Shown here: piece after piece, positions 41,533 through 51,519 of the stretch
Position numbering within the stretch: position 1 is the stretch's first letter
How the letters are laid out: the number at the start of each line of letters is the position of its first letter
Origin: Saccharothrix sp. ST-888
GTDB lineage: Bacteria > Actinomycetota > Actinomycetes > Streptomycetales > Streptomycetaceae
Length of the DNA: 64,000 bases
Assembly (NCBI RefSeq): GCF_000955975.1
Contig: NZ_JYJF01000006.1
Coordinates: forward strand, 57,420 to 121,419
Reading direction: 5' to 3'
The notes under the pieces: model-generated
What the model was told of the DNA's origin: nothing
Seen by the model: the letters and a program-made list of their open reading frames with translations, nothing else
Database searches by the model: none
Position numbers and translations under genes: made by a program

Positions 41533-43340
41533 CCGCCGAGCCCGCTCAGGCCGCCCGTGCCGTTCATGCCGCTGAGACCGGTGGGGACGTGCATCTTCTG
41601 CACGGTGCGGCCGCCGCCCACGTACATGTGCACCCCGCAGGGCAGACAGGGGTCGAAGCTGCGCACCGCGCGCATGATGTCGATGCCCTTGAAGTTCTCG
41701 GGGCTGTTCTCCTCGAAGATCGGGGTGTTCTGCACCGCGTCCTCGTACGGCCCCGGGGTGCCGAAGCTGTCGCGGACGCTGGCGTTCCACGGGGTCGGCG
41801 GGTAGGGGTGGTAGTTGGCGATCTTGCCGTCCCGGATCACCATGTGGTGCGAGAGCACGCCGCGGACGGCCTCGGTGAAACCGCAGCCGATGCTCTCGTC
41901 CGGCACCTCGAACTTCTCCCAGGTCTGGGTGCGTCCGGCGCGGACCTCGTCGAGGGCCTTCTCGGTGAAGTACAGCGCGGCGGCGGCGCTGTAGGCCTGG
42001 AAGTAGGTGCGCGCCCGGTTGCGTTCGAGGGCGTTGCTCCACTGCGGGATCTTCCACTCGAAGGTGACCTCCGGCTTGGTCATGGTGCGCGGCAGGTTGA
42101 TCTGCACGCTGTGGCCGGTGGCCTTGATGTAGCCGATGTCGACCAGGCCGGACAGCGCGGTGGACCAGAGCCGGGCGATCGGGCCGCCGCCGGTGTCCAG
42201 GGCCAGGTAGTCCTTGCCGTCGAACCAGCGCGGCGACATCACCCAGCTGTACTTGTCGTCGAAGTCGCGCTTCTGCGGTGCCGGGATGGTGTGCTGGTTC
42301 CACGGGTGCCTGGGGTCCACCGGGTTGCCCAGCGGGTCGTGGGTGACGAACTGCTCCTGCCCCTCCCAGTCCTGGTAGTACGAGCTGCCGAGCAGGATCC
42401 GGATTCCGAGGTTGATCTCGGTGAGGTCGTTGGTGACCAGTTTGCCGTCCACGATGATGCCCGGGGTGACGAACATCTTCCGACCCCAGTCGGTCATGTT
42501 GCGGTAGGTGAAGTCGCAGTGGTCGGGGTCGTTGAGGGCGCCCCAGCAGCCGAGCAGCACCCGGCGCCGGCCGACCTCCTCGTAGCCGGGCAGCGCCTGG
42601 TAGAAGAAGTCGAACAGGTCGTCGTGGAGCGGGACGACGCGCTTCATGAACTCGACGTAGCGGGTCAGCCGGGTCAGGTAGTCGGTGAACAACTGGATGG
42701 TGGCCACCGTGCCGACGCCGCCGGCGTACAGCGTGGAGGGGTGCACATGGCGGCCCTCCATCAGGCAGAACATCTCCCGGGTGTAGCGGCTGACCTGGAG
42801 CGCCTCGCGGTAGAACTCGCCCTCGATCGGGTTGAGCGAGCGCATGATGTCGGCGATGGTCTTGTAGCCGTGGTCGCCGGCGTGCGGCGCCTCGGTGCGC
42901 TCGGCGAGTTCCAGTACGCCGGGGTTGGTCTCGCGGACCATCTTCTCGCAGTAGTCGACCCCGACCAGGTTCTCCTGGAAGATGTTGTGGTCGAACATGT
43001 ACTCGGCGGACTCGCCCAGGTTGATGATCCACTCACCCAGGTGCGGCGGCTTGACCCCGTACGCCATGTTCTGCGTGTACACCGAGCAGGTCGCGTGGTT
43101 GTCACCGCAGATGCCGCAGATCCGGCTGGTGATGAAGTGTGCGTCGCGCGGGTCCTTGCCGCGCATGAAGACGCTGTACCCGCGGAAGACAGACGAGGTG
43201 CTGTAGCACTCCGCGACCCGCTTCTGCTTGAAGTCGATCTTCGTGTGGATGCCCAGGCTGCCCACGATCCGGGTGATCGGGTCCCAGGACATCTCCACCA
43301 GGCCGCTGCCGTCGCCGGCTGCCCTCGTCGTCTGTGCCAT
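41529..43340 (-). CDS. hhyL: [NiFe] hydrogenase large subunit, group 1h (actinobacterial high-affinity type)
   Basis: Catalytic subunit that oxidises H2. Nickel ligands lie in L1, RICGICGDNH (Cys75, Cys78), and L2, FDPCLPCGVH (Cys565, Cys568, His571). The CGDNH form of L1 is typical of group 1h. A 32-residue C-terminal extension (MYVGGG onward) follows His571 and should be removed by the maturation protease at 37614. 603 residues; ATG 43340. Enzymes of this group are oxygen-tolerant and scavenge atmospheric hydrogen to support dormant streptomycetes. Confidence 0.96.
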   Translation of the reverse strand: MAQTTRAAGDGSGLVEMSWDPITRIVGSLGIHTKIDFKQKRVAECYSTSSVFRGYSVFMRGKDPRDAHFITSRICGICGDNHATCSVYTQNMAYGVKPPHLGEWIINLGESAEYMFDHNIFQENLVGVDYCEKMVRETNPGVLELAERTEAPHAGDHGYKTIADIMRSLNPIEGEFYREALQVSRYTREMFCLMEGRHVHPSTLYAGGVGTVATIQLFTDYLTRLTRYVEFMKRVVPLHDDLFDFFYQALPGYEEVGRRRVLLGCWGALNDPDHCDFTYRNMTDWGRKMFVTPGIIVDGKLVTNDLTEINLGIRILLGSSYYQDWEGQEQFVTHDPLGNPVDPRHPWNQHTIPAPQKRDFDDKYSWVMSPRWFDGKDYLALDTGGGPIARLWSTALSGLVDIGYIKATGHSVQINLPRTMTKPEVTFEWKIPQWSNALERNRARTYFQAYSAAAALYFTEKALDEVRAGRTQTWEKFEVPDESIGCGFTEAVRGVLSHHMVIRDGKIANYHPYPPTPWNASVRDSFGTPGPYEDAVQNTPIFEENSPENFKGIDIMRAVRSFDPCLPCGVHMYVGGGRTVQKMHVPTGLSGMNGTGGLSGLGG

Positions 43341-43380
43341 CGTCTGTGTCGTGCCCTTCTTCAGGTCCGGAACGGGGGAG

Positions 43381-43409
43381 GGCGCCGCACGCGTCGGGCA
43401 TGCGGCGCC
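43381..43409 (-). promoter_or_regulatory. Hairpin between small and large subunit genes
   Basis: Perfect 9-bp inverted repeat GGCGCCGCA/TGCGGCGCC (43381-43389 with 43401-43409), 11-nt loop, in the 76-nt gap. It could stabilise the mRNA end or act as a partial terminator. Confidence 0.5.
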
Positions 43410-43416
43410 GCAGGTG

Positions 43417-44475
<1,059 letters not shown>

Positions 44476-44615
44476 GAGGATGCCTCCTCGGAAACGGGAT
44501 GAGCCCGGCATAACGGACCCATTGACTTCCTAGCACCCAACCGGTCGGTGCGTTCGCCGGGTGGGCCGAAGCGGTGACGGCCGCCCGCGCCACCCGGCGC
44601 GGCCGTCCGGGCGGC

Positions 44616-46310
44616 TCACCGCGGGTCGGTCCTGAGCGGGGGACTCGGCGCCGGGCACTTGTGGACGAAGGCGAACCGAAGTGCGTGGTACGGCGCGTCG
44701 GGGTCGAAGAAGGTCCGGTGCATCTCCGTCAGCTCCGCCGTCCGGTACGCGGCCAGCGGCCGGAGCGCCTCGTCGCGCTCCCGGACGGCCTTCTTCGCCG
44801 CGATCCGCTCCTGCAGGCGCGCGGAGCGGGCCAGCAGCGCGGCGAGCCGTCCCACCTCCGCGCCGAAGTCCTGCGGCGCGGACGGGATCACCCGGTCCGC
44901 CAGCCCGAGCTGCTGGGCCGCCCTGGCGGTCACCGGCAGCGCCTGCTCGGTGAGCCGGCGCGCGGCGGCCTCGCCGACCCGGCGCGGCAGCGTGTACGTC
45001 CAGTACTCCGAACCGTGCAGCCCCATCAGGCGGTAGTGCGGGTTGAGCAGCACGCCGCCGCGGCACCAGACCTCGTCCGCCGCCAGGGCCAGCATCGCGC
45101 CGCCCGCCGCCGCGTTGCCGCCGAGTGCGGCGACCACCAGGCGGTCGGTGGTGGTCAGCAGAGCCGCCACCAGGTCGTTCATCGCCTGGATGTTCTCCCA
45201 GGACTCCTGCCCGGGGTCGGCGGCGGCCTCGATCACGTTCAGGTGGATGCCGTTGGAGAAGAAGTCCCGTCCGCCGCCGAGGACCAGGACCGAGGTGGGG
45301 CGGGTGCAGGCGAACCGGTAGGCGTCCAGCAGCCGGCGGCAGTGCGAGGTGCTCATCGCGCCGCCGGGGAAGGAGAACCGCAGGAAGCCCACCGGCCCTT
45401 CCTCGCGGTAGTCGAGGTCGGTCCAGGTCCGGCGGCCGGGCGCCGGGCTCAACGGGGCCGGGACCTCGGGCAGTCGGGGGAGCCGGTCGCCGAGGGCCAG
45501 GACGGCGGGCAGCTTGAACGTCGGCGGGCCGCCGGGCCGTCGGCGCGCCCGCAGTTCGGGGATCCAGACCGCGCCGTCCACCGTGGCCCGGCAGACGGCA
45601 CCGGCCCGGGTGGCCAGCAACTCGCCCGGCTTGCCGCACAGTTGGTCCTCGGGGTGGCCGCCGTGCAGATACCACTCGCCGCCGAGCAGCCCGTCCAGCA
45701 CGCCGGGCTGCGAGCCCGCCGCCCGGAGGCTGCGCAGCACGGCGGCGGTCGGGTCGGCGGACCAGTCGATCCGGCGCAGGGTCTGGTCGAAGTACGGCCG
45801 GGTGTGGTCGGCGGCCTGCCAGGCCGGGCCGCTCTGCGGGAGCGGGACGTAGCCGCCCGAGGTGAACCGCTCCACGGCGAGCAGCACCGCCTCCAGCGCG
45901 GCGTCGCCGACCTCGTTGCGGTACAGATCGCTCTTGGCCACCGGCGGCACCGGGCACTCGGCACTGGCCCAGACCGGGCCGCCGTCCATCACCTCGTCCG
46001 CCTGGAGCACCGTCACCCCCCAGCGGTCCGCGCCTTCGTGGATCGCCCAGTCCAGTGCGGACGGCCCCCGGTCGCCGGGCGGGCCGGGGTGGACCACCAG
46101 AGCGGTGCGGGCGGACCAGACGTCCCGGGGGATGACGGACTTCAGCATCGGCGCCAGCAGCAGGTCCGGGGCGTGCTTGCGGACGGCTGCGCGCAACTCG
46201 TTCTCCCCCGGCCCCAGTTGGACCTTCACCGAGTGCCCGCGCTCGCGCAGCTCGGCGAAGACCCGTTGACTCAGACTGTTGAACGCGCTTGCAACGAGCA
46301 GGATCCGCAT
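44616..46310 (-). CDS. hypX: HypX/HoxX, CO-forming maturation protein for oxygen-tolerant hydrogenase
   Basis: A 564-residue two-domain protein. The N-terminal formyl-THF-dependent hydrolase/transferase-like domain has MRILLVASAFNSLSQRVFAE and HPGPPGDRGPSALDWAIHEG. The C-terminal crotonase-like domain has FSNGIHLNVIEAAADPGQES and LGGNAAAGGAMLALAADEVW. HypX releases CO from formyl-tetrahydrofolate to provide the iron CO ligand under aerobic conditions. It lies 140 nt upstream of the small subunit on the same strand, and may be in the same transcript or have its own promoter. Confidence 0.93.
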   Translation of the reverse strand: MRILLVASAFNSLSQRVFAELRERGHSVKVQLGPGENELRAAVRKHAPDLLLAPMLKSVIPRDVWSARTALVVHPGPPGDRGPSALDWAIHEGADRWGVTVLQADEVMDGGPVWASAECPVPPVAKSDLYRNEVGDAALEAVLLAVERFTSGGYVPLPQSGPAWQAADHTRPYFDQTLRRIDWSADPTAAVLRSLRAAGSQPGVLDGLLGGEWYLHGGHPEDQLCGKPGELLATRAGAVCRATVDGAVWIPELRARRRPGGPPTFKLPAVLALGDRLPRLPEVPAPLSPAPGRRTWTDLDYREEGPVGFLRFSFPGGAMSTSHCRRLLDAYRFACTRPTSVLVLGGGRDFFSNGIHLNVIEAAADPGQESWENIQAMNDLVAALLTTTDRLVVAALGGNAAAGGAMLALAADEVWCRGGVLLNPHYRLMGLHGSEYWTYTLPRRVGEAAARRLTEQALPVTARAAQQLGLADRVIPSAPQDFGAEVGRLAALLARSARLQERIAAKKAVRERDEALRPLAAYRTAELTEMHRTFFDPDAPYHALRFAFVHKCPAPSPPLRTDPR

Positions 46311-46335
46311 CTCGACCTCCGGGGCGCCCGACCTG

Positions 46336-46536
46336 CTACGGATCGTGAACCACCGCGGTCCGGCAGCGGCCGAGCCCCGGCGGCGAGGTCACCCGATCGG
46401 CCGGGGGGTCCGCGCGCGGCGGCTCCGGCGGGCTCCGGCAGTGGCACGACGCCGACCGGCCACAGCAGGACTCGCAGGCCCGCCCGGCGACGTTCCGGGC
46501 CACGCCGCCGAACACGGCCGTGTGGAACGGTGCCAC
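46336..46536 (-). CDS. Possible small Cys-rich peptide upstream of hypX
   Basis: A 66-residue frame starting at GTG 46536: APFHTAVFGGVARNVAGRAC, then ESCCGRSASCHCRSPPEPPR. Five cysteines within about 14 residues (C-x2-CC-x5-C-x-C) suggest metal binding, but the rest is Pro/Arg-rich and there is no clear ribosome site. It fills the 320-nt gap between hypX and the crotonase gene. It may be non-coding. Confidence 0.3.
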   Translation of the reverse strand: MAPFHTAVFGGVARNVAGRACESCCGRSASCHCRSPPEPPRADPPADRVTSPPGLGRCRTAVVHDP

Positions 46537-46630
46537 CGCCCACCAGTACGCGTGGCCAGGCCGTGCGGGTGGAACAGGGCGCGCCGGCGGCGGTGCGGCC
46601 CGGCGACGGCGTCCGGAGCCGTCGGTGCGG

Positions 46631-47419
46631 TCAGTCGCCAGGCCGGTCGAAGGTGCCGTGGCGACCGGCGCCGGCGGTGAAGCGGGCGGCTCCGGCGGCG
46701 GTGTCGGCGGCGAGTGAGACGGTGCCGTGCCGCCATTCGTTGGCGATGGCCTCGGCCTCGGTGAGTCCGTCCTGTTCGAGCAGGGACAGCCGGTCGTGGC
46801 GGAGGCAGGTCTGCGGGAACCGGGCGAGTTCGGCGGCCAGTTCCTCGGCGGCGGCGCGTTCCCGGCCGACGGGTACCACCCGGTTGGCCAGACCGATCAG
46901 CTGGGCCTCCGCGGCGTCGACCGGGCGGCCGGTGAGGATGAGGTCCATCGCGCGGCCGGTGCCGATCAGCCGGGGGAGCCGTACGGTGCCGCCGTCGATC
47001 AGCGGTACGCCCCAGCGGCGGCAGAACACGCCGAACACGGCGTCCTCCGCGGCGACCCGCAGGTCGCACCAGAGGGCGAGTTCGAGGCCCCCGGCGACGG
47101 CGTGTCCGGCGACGGCCGCGATCACCGGCTTGCTGAGGCGCAGCCTGGTCGGTCCCATCGGCCCCGGGCCGTCGGCGTCGAGCCGGTTGGACCGGTCGGT
47201 CCCGATGGCCTTGAGGTCCGCTCCGGCGCAGAAGGTGCCGCCCTCACCCCACAGCACCGCGACCGAGGCGGTGTCATCGGCCTCGAAGTCCTCGAAGGCC
47301 GAGGTGAGTTGGGCTGCGGTGGCGCCGTCCACCGCGTTGCGTGCGGCAGGACGGGCGAGGATCACCGTCCGGACCCGACCCGACTGTTCGACCCTGACCG
47401 CCTCGGACTCGGTTGCCAC
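46631..47419 (-). CDS. Enoyl-CoA hydratase/isomerase (crotonase) family protein
   Basis: A 262-residue crotonase. Oxyanion-hole loops are GTFCAGADLKAI and GHAVAGGLELALWCDLRVAA, followed by FGVFCRRWGVPLIDGGTVRL and PRLIGTGRAMDLILTGRPVD. It probably hydrates or isomerises an acyl-CoA thioester in the cytosol. GTG 47419 is preferred to the longer frame from 47470 because an AGAGG box precedes it and homology begins near there. It is upstream of hypX on the same strand, 320 nt away; whether it belongs to the hydrogenase unit is unclear. Confidence 0.85.
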   Translation of the reverse strand: MATESEAVRVEQSGRVRTVILARPAARNAVDGATAAQLTSAFEDFEADDTASVAVLWGEGGTFCAGADLKAIGTDRSNRLDADGPGPMGPTRLRLSKPVIAAVAGHAVAGGLELALWCDLRVAAEDAVFGVFCRRWGVPLIDGGTVRLPRLIGTGRAMDLILTGRPVDAAEAQLIGLANRVVPVGRERAAAEELAAELARFPQTCLRHDRLSLLEQDGLTEAEAIANEWRHGTVSLAADTAAGAARFTAGAGRHGTFDRPGD

Positions 47420-47784
47420 CGGGTGTGTTCCTCTCCTCGGGGAGACGACGGGACGGCAACCGCCGCCCACGGGCGCCCATCATGCCGTCCGGCCCGCGCC
47501 CGGAACAGGGGGCGACTGCGCGGGCCGGCGGTGGTGGCGGTGGAGCGGTTGCCGGTGGCGCGGTGTCCGTCGACACCGGCTGTGGGCTGCGAAGTGTGAC
47601 GTGTTCGCGCCAGTCGAGGTGGGTAGGCAATCGGGACCGCCGACCCCGGGGCAGTGTCCCGTGGTGGTGCGGGCGAGGTGTTCGGCGGACGGAGCGAGCG
47701 GGGCGTGGCAGGCAGCTGCGCCCGTCCCTCCGCTCCCGTCGGGCACCCGGCTCCACAGCTCCTCCGTCTCGAAGGGAACACCCG
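47420..47784. other. Divergent intergenic region, no gene seen
   Basis: Holds the promoters of the crotonase gene (minus) and alginate lyase gene (plus). The open frames across it are Arg/Pro/Gly-rich and unlike protein. No clear operator palindrome was found. Confidence 0.5.
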
Positions 47785-48624
47785 ATGCCGTCCGATCACG
47801 TTTCAGACCACCGCCCGGCCCCGCTCCGTGCCTCCCGCAGGTTCCGGCTGGCCGGAGCGCTCGCCCTGGCCGGCGCGCTCGCGGTGACCACCGTGTCCGC
47901 CGCCTCGGCACGTGCCGGTGAGCCGGACGGCGGGCGGGCGGACCGGCTCGCCGCCGGGGCGGCCGCAGCGGTCCCGCTGGACGGCTGGGACCTGATCCTC
48001 CCGGTCGACGCCTCCGGCGGGACTTCGGGCAACCACGCCGCGATCCTGCGCCCCGCCGCCCTCCACTCCCCCTACCTGACGAGGGAGGCGGACGGCAGCC
48101 TCAACTTCTGGGCGCCGTCGGTCGGTGCGACCACCACCTCCTCGCTGCACCCGCGCACCGAGCTGGTCGGGCGCGACAGCTGGACGGTCGGGAAGAAGAA
48201 GCGGACCCTCGGGGCGAGTGTCCGGGTCGGCCAGGTCCCCGGTTCCACCCACGACGTGATCGTCGGCCAGATACACGGGGCGGGTGACGACAGCTCCGTC
48301 CCGCTGGTGATGCTGCACTACGACGGCGGCGTCATCCGGGTCACCGTCAAGGAGGCGTCCGACCGGTCCACGGTGTACAAGCTGGTCACCGGAGTCCCGC
48401 TCGACACCGCCTTCAGCTACACGCTGAGCGACAACGGCAACGGCACCCTCACCTTCACCGCGCGCGTCGGCACGGGCAGTACGGTCAGGAAGACCGTGCC
48501 CGTGCCGTCGGCGTACAGCGGAACGCAGGTCGAGTTCGCGGCCGGCGACTACGAGCAGGCCGTCGAGGCGCTGCCGTACGGCGACGGCGGGCGGGTGGTC
48601 TTCAACCGGCTCACGATCGGATAG
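47785..48624 (+). CDS. Secreted polysaccharide lyase family 7 (alginate lyase-like)
   Basis: A 279-residue secreted enzyme. The signal peptide covers residues 1 to about 45 (RRFRLAGALALAGALAVTTV, cleavage near ASARA). The PL7 jelly roll shows SLHPRTELVG (the R-x-E-L motif), VIVGQIHG (the catalytic QIH) and VEFAAGDYEQ in place of the usual YFKAGxYxQ motif. It should cleave uronate polymers by beta-elimination. ATG 47785 with GGGAA box 8 nt upstream. Monocistronic: a terminator overlaps its stop codon. Confidence 0.85.
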   Translation: MPSDHVSDHRPAPLRASRRFRLAGALALAGALAVTTVSAASARAGEPDGGRADRLAAGAAAAVPLDGWDLILPVDASGGTSGNHAAILRPAALHSPYLTREADGSLNFWAPSVGATTTSSLHPRTELVGRDSWTVGKKKRTLGASVRVGQVPGSTHDVIVGQIHGAGDDSSVPLVMLHYDGGVIRVTVKEASDRSTVYKLVTGVPLDTAFSYTLSDNGNGTLTFTARVGTGSTVRKTVPVPSAYSGTQVEFAAGDYEQAVEALPYGDGGRVVFNRLTIG

Positions 48625-48653
48625 CCCGTCGGCGGCGCGGGCCGACGGGCTAT
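48621..48653. terminator. Bidirectional terminator between alginate lyase and NRPS genes
   Basis: Perfect 13-bp inverted repeat (48621-48633 with 48641-48653), 7-nt loop, starting in the last codons of the lyase gene and ending 5 nt before the NRPS stop. Confidence 0.8.
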
Positions 48654-48657
48654 CCGG

Positions 48658-51519
48658 CTACCCCACCATGGCGGCCAGCACGCTGCGCCAGTCCTCGCCC
48701 TGCTCCGGGCGGAGCAGGGCGGCCAGCGCGTCCGCCCGGTAGCGCCAGGGGCGCCGCAGCTCGGCGTCGGCCTGCGGGTCGGCGTCCGCCCGCAGCTCGA
48801 CCGTGCTCGCCGAGCCGAGCAACGCCGCCAGTTCGGCCGCGAGTTCGGCCCACGAGAGGTGGCCGGAGACGGCGTTCACCACCCGGCCGTCCGCGCGTCC
48901 CGAGCCGTCGGCGCAGCCGAGCACCGCCCGGGCCAGCGCGGCGGAGTGCACCCAGGACGCGCCGTACCAGGCGTCGCCGTACGCCGCCGGGTCGGGCAGC
49001 ACCAGCGGCTGCCCGGCCTGCGCGGCCTGGAACAGCGCCCCGGTCGAACCCCAGCGGAGCTGGTCGCGCAGCCGCCGGTGCGGACCCCAGACGATCGGGG
49101 AGCGGACCGCCGAAGCCGGGCCCCGGCCCTGCGTACCGGCGGCCTCCAGCAGGATCCGCTCGCAGTCCAGCTTGCCCTGCCCGTAGGCGCTGACCGGCAG
49201 TTCGGCCGGCGCGCCCTCCGCGACCTCGACACCGGCCGGACGGCCGTAGGCGTCGATGCTGCTGACGAAGACGAAGCTGCCGCGCCGCCAGGAGTCCACC
49301 AGGGTGCGCATGGCGGCGACGTCCACCTCGGGCGAGGTGAAGGTGCAGGCCGCGTGGATCACCGTGTCGACGCCCGCCACCGCCGCCCGCAGGCTGTCGA
49401 GGTCGGCGAGGTCGCCCTCCGCCACCTCCACCCCGTCCAGCGCCACCAGGTGTGCGGACTCGGGCCTGGCCAGCGCGCGCACCGGGCGGCCCTGCGCCAG
49501 CAGCTCCTGGAGCAGGGCCGCGCCGACGCCACCCGTCCCGCCGGTGAGCAGGACGGTGCCCTCGCGCGCCGGGCCGCGCCCAGGCCGGCCCGGCTGCCGG
49601 AGTGCCGCCGCCCGCCGGTCGGCCTCCCGGGTGTCGAGCAGGACCGCTACCGCGCGCGGGGTGCGCTGCTCCAGGATGTCGAGGCCGGTCAGCGGCAGGC
49701 CGGTCCGCCCGCGCAGCCGCTCGGCGAGCTGGAGCGCGAGCAGGGACTGCCCGCCCAGCGCGAAGAAGTCGGCGTCGGGCTCCGGGCGGGTGCCGAGCAG
49801 CTCGCCGAAGGCGGCCCGAACGGTCTCCACCCGCGCACCGTTCGCCGGCGGTGTCTCAGGAGCGGCGCCCGGCAGGCGGCTACGGTCCACCCCGCCGTCG
49901 GCCAGCCGGGGCATCGCGTCCAGCAGGGTGACCGCCGCCGGAACGAGTGCGGAGGGCAGGCCGGAGCGCAGCCGGATCCGCAGCTCGGTGCCGCCCGGCG
50001 CACCGGGGCCGTGGACCACCGCGTACGCCAGCGGCGGCAGCCCCTCGCGCTCGACGACCAGGGCGTCGGCCACCGCGGGGTCGGCGAGCAGCGCGGCCTC
50101 GGCCGGGTGGGCCCGGTCCGGCTCCGCCGGGAACGGCTCCCCGGGCAGCTGCCCGAGCCGTCGGCCGCCGTCCTCCGCCACCGCCCGCAGCAGGGCGCCG
50201 AACCCCGCGAGCAGCTGCCGGGCGGCCGGCTCACCGAGCGCGTCGGTGTCGTACTGCACCAGGCAGCGCGGCTGCGGGCCGTCCTCGACGAACAGGCCCA
50301 GGTCGAACTTGGCCAGCCCGAGGTCGACTTCGACGGCCTCGGCCACCAGACCGGGCAGCCGCAGCGGGTCCGGCCGGCCGACCACGTCGCAGGTGACCGA
50401 GAGCAGCGCGGTGCCGTCCGAGTCCCGGGCGGCCGCGCCCAGGCGCTCGACCACCAGGTCGAACGGGACCTGGTGGTGCTCCTGCGCGGTGAGCAGCGCA
50501 CCGCCGACCCGGCCGAGCAGCTCGGCGAAGCTCGGATCCCCGGCCAGATCCGCCCGGATCGGCAGGGTGTTGACGCACAGGCCCACCAGGCGGCGCAGTT
50601 CGGGGCGGGAGCGGTGGCCGCTCACACAGCCCAGGGTGAGGTCGGCCTCGCCGGTGGCCCGGTGCAGGGTGGCGAACGCCGCGGCCAGCACCACCGCGAA
50701 CAGGGTGGCGCCGTGGTCGCGGCCGAGCCGCCGCAGCCCGGCCAGGGTCTCGGCGGGCAGCGGCTCGGTGTGCAGTGCGGCGGCCCGGGTCCGCGGCCCG
50801 GCGGGCGAGCGGCGGGGGAGCGGTACCGGCCGGGCGCCGGCCAGACGGTCGGCCCAGGCGTCGACCTCGGCGGCAAGACCGGCCTCGCGGGAGCGCTCCC
50901 AGCGCGCGAAGTCGGCGTACTGGAGCGGCGGTTCGGGCAGCTCGGCGGGCCTGCGGTCGAGGGCCGCCGCGTAGCGCGTCGCGAGTTCGGCGGCCACCAG
51001 GGGCAGCGAGCCGCCGTCGACCGCGATGTGGTGCAGGGTCAGCAGGACGGTGTGGTCGTCCGAGGCGTGGCGCAGGGCCAGGGCGCGCAGCACCGGACCG
51101 GTGGCCAGGTCGAAGGGGCGGGCCGCCTCGGCGCGCAGCAGGGCGGCGGCCCGGTCCGGAGCGGCGGTCACCACCGGGACGGGGACCGGTGCCAGGGGCA
51201 ACGGCTCCTGGTAGGGCTCGTCGCCGAGCCGGCCGTAGCGGGTGCGCAGCACCGGGTGGCGGCCGGTCAGCGCGGTGAGCGCGTCGGCGAGCGCCCCGAG
51301 GTCGAGCGGGCCGCGAAGCCGGGTGGCCACCGGCACGTTGTAGCGGGCGCCGCCCTGGCCGAGGCGGTCCATCAGCCACATCCGCTGCTGGGCGTGCGAC
51401 AGCGGGGCCCGGCCCTGCTCGGCGCTCCGGGGAATGGCCTCGGGACGGGCACCGGCCGCCCGCTGCCGGGCCAGCCGCAGCAGGTCCGCCTGGGGCAGGG
51501 CCGGGTCGGTGCGGTTCAT
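48658..51519 (-). CDS. NRPS terminal protein: C domain, vestigial A fragment, T domain, SDR-type reductase/epimerase domain
   Basis: A 953-residue protein. The condensation domain (about 35-465) has an intact LTLHHIAVDGG (His163, His164, Asp168, Gly169). Residues 471-550 look like only the C-terminal subdomain of an adenylation domain, ending MPRLADGGVDRSRL, where the A10 lysine (GKxDR) is lost and motifs A1-A9 are absent. The T domain has Ser592 in FFALGGQSLLALQL. Residues 654-953 are an extended SDR (VLLTGGTGGVGAALL, Tyr779 and Lys783 in YGQGK), shorter than usual thioester reductases. It probably accepts a chain in trans and releases or modifies it reductively. Its start overlaps the next gene by 4 nt. 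Confidence 0.88.
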   Translation of the reverse strand: MNRTDPALPQADLLRLARQRAAGARPEAIPRSAEQGRAPLSHAQQRMWLMDRLGQGGARYNVPVATRLRGPLDLGALADALTALTGRHPVLRTRYGRLGDEPYQEPLPLAPVPVPVVTAAPDRAAALLRAEAARPFDLATGPVLRALALRHASDDHTVLLTLHHIAVDGGSLPLVAAELATRYAAALDRRPAELPEPPLQYADFARWERSREAGLAAEVDAWADRLAGARPVPLPRRSPAGPRTRAAALHTEPLPAETLAGLRRLGRDHGATLFAVVLAAAFATLHRATGEADLTLGCVSGHRSRPELRRLVGLCVNTLPIRADLAGDPSFAELLGRVGGALLTAQEHHQVPFDLVVERLGAAARDSDGTALLSVTCDVVGRPDPLRLPGLVAEAVEVDLGLAKFDLGLFVEDGPQPRCLVQYDTDALGEPAARQLLAGFGALLRAVAEDGGRRLGQLPGEPFPAEPDRAHPAEAALLADPAVADALVVEREGLPPLAYAVVHGPGAPGGTELRIRLRSGLPSALVPAAVTLLDAMPRLADGGVDRSRLPGAAPETPPANGARVETVRAAFGELLGTRPEPDADFFALGGQSLLALQLAERLRGRTGLPLTGLDILEQRTPRAVAVLLDTREADRRAAALRQPGRPGRGPAREGTVLLTGGTGGVGAALLQELLAQGRPVRALARPESAHLVALDGVEVAEGDLADLDSLRAAVAGVDTVIHAACTFTSPEVDVAAMRTLVDSWRRGSFVFVSSIDAYGRPAGVEVAEGAPAELPVSAYGQGKLDCERILLEAAGTQGRGPASAVRSPIVWGPHRRLRDQLRWGSTGALFQAAQAGQPLVLPDPAAYGDAWYGASWVHSAALARAVLGCADGSGRADGRVVNAVSGHLSWAELAAELAALLGSASTVELRADADPQADAELRRPWRYRADALAALLRPEQGEDWRSVLAAMVG

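Noticed and set aside
46631..47419. The crotonase gene as a second half of HypX
   Set aside because: HypX at 44616-46310 already contains its own crotonase domain; the separate gene has a complete start and stop of its own.
44574..47921. A 1115-codon plus-strand open frame across hypX and the crotonase gene
   Set aside because: Spans two well-supported minus-strand genes and their gap, and reads as low-complexity sequence.
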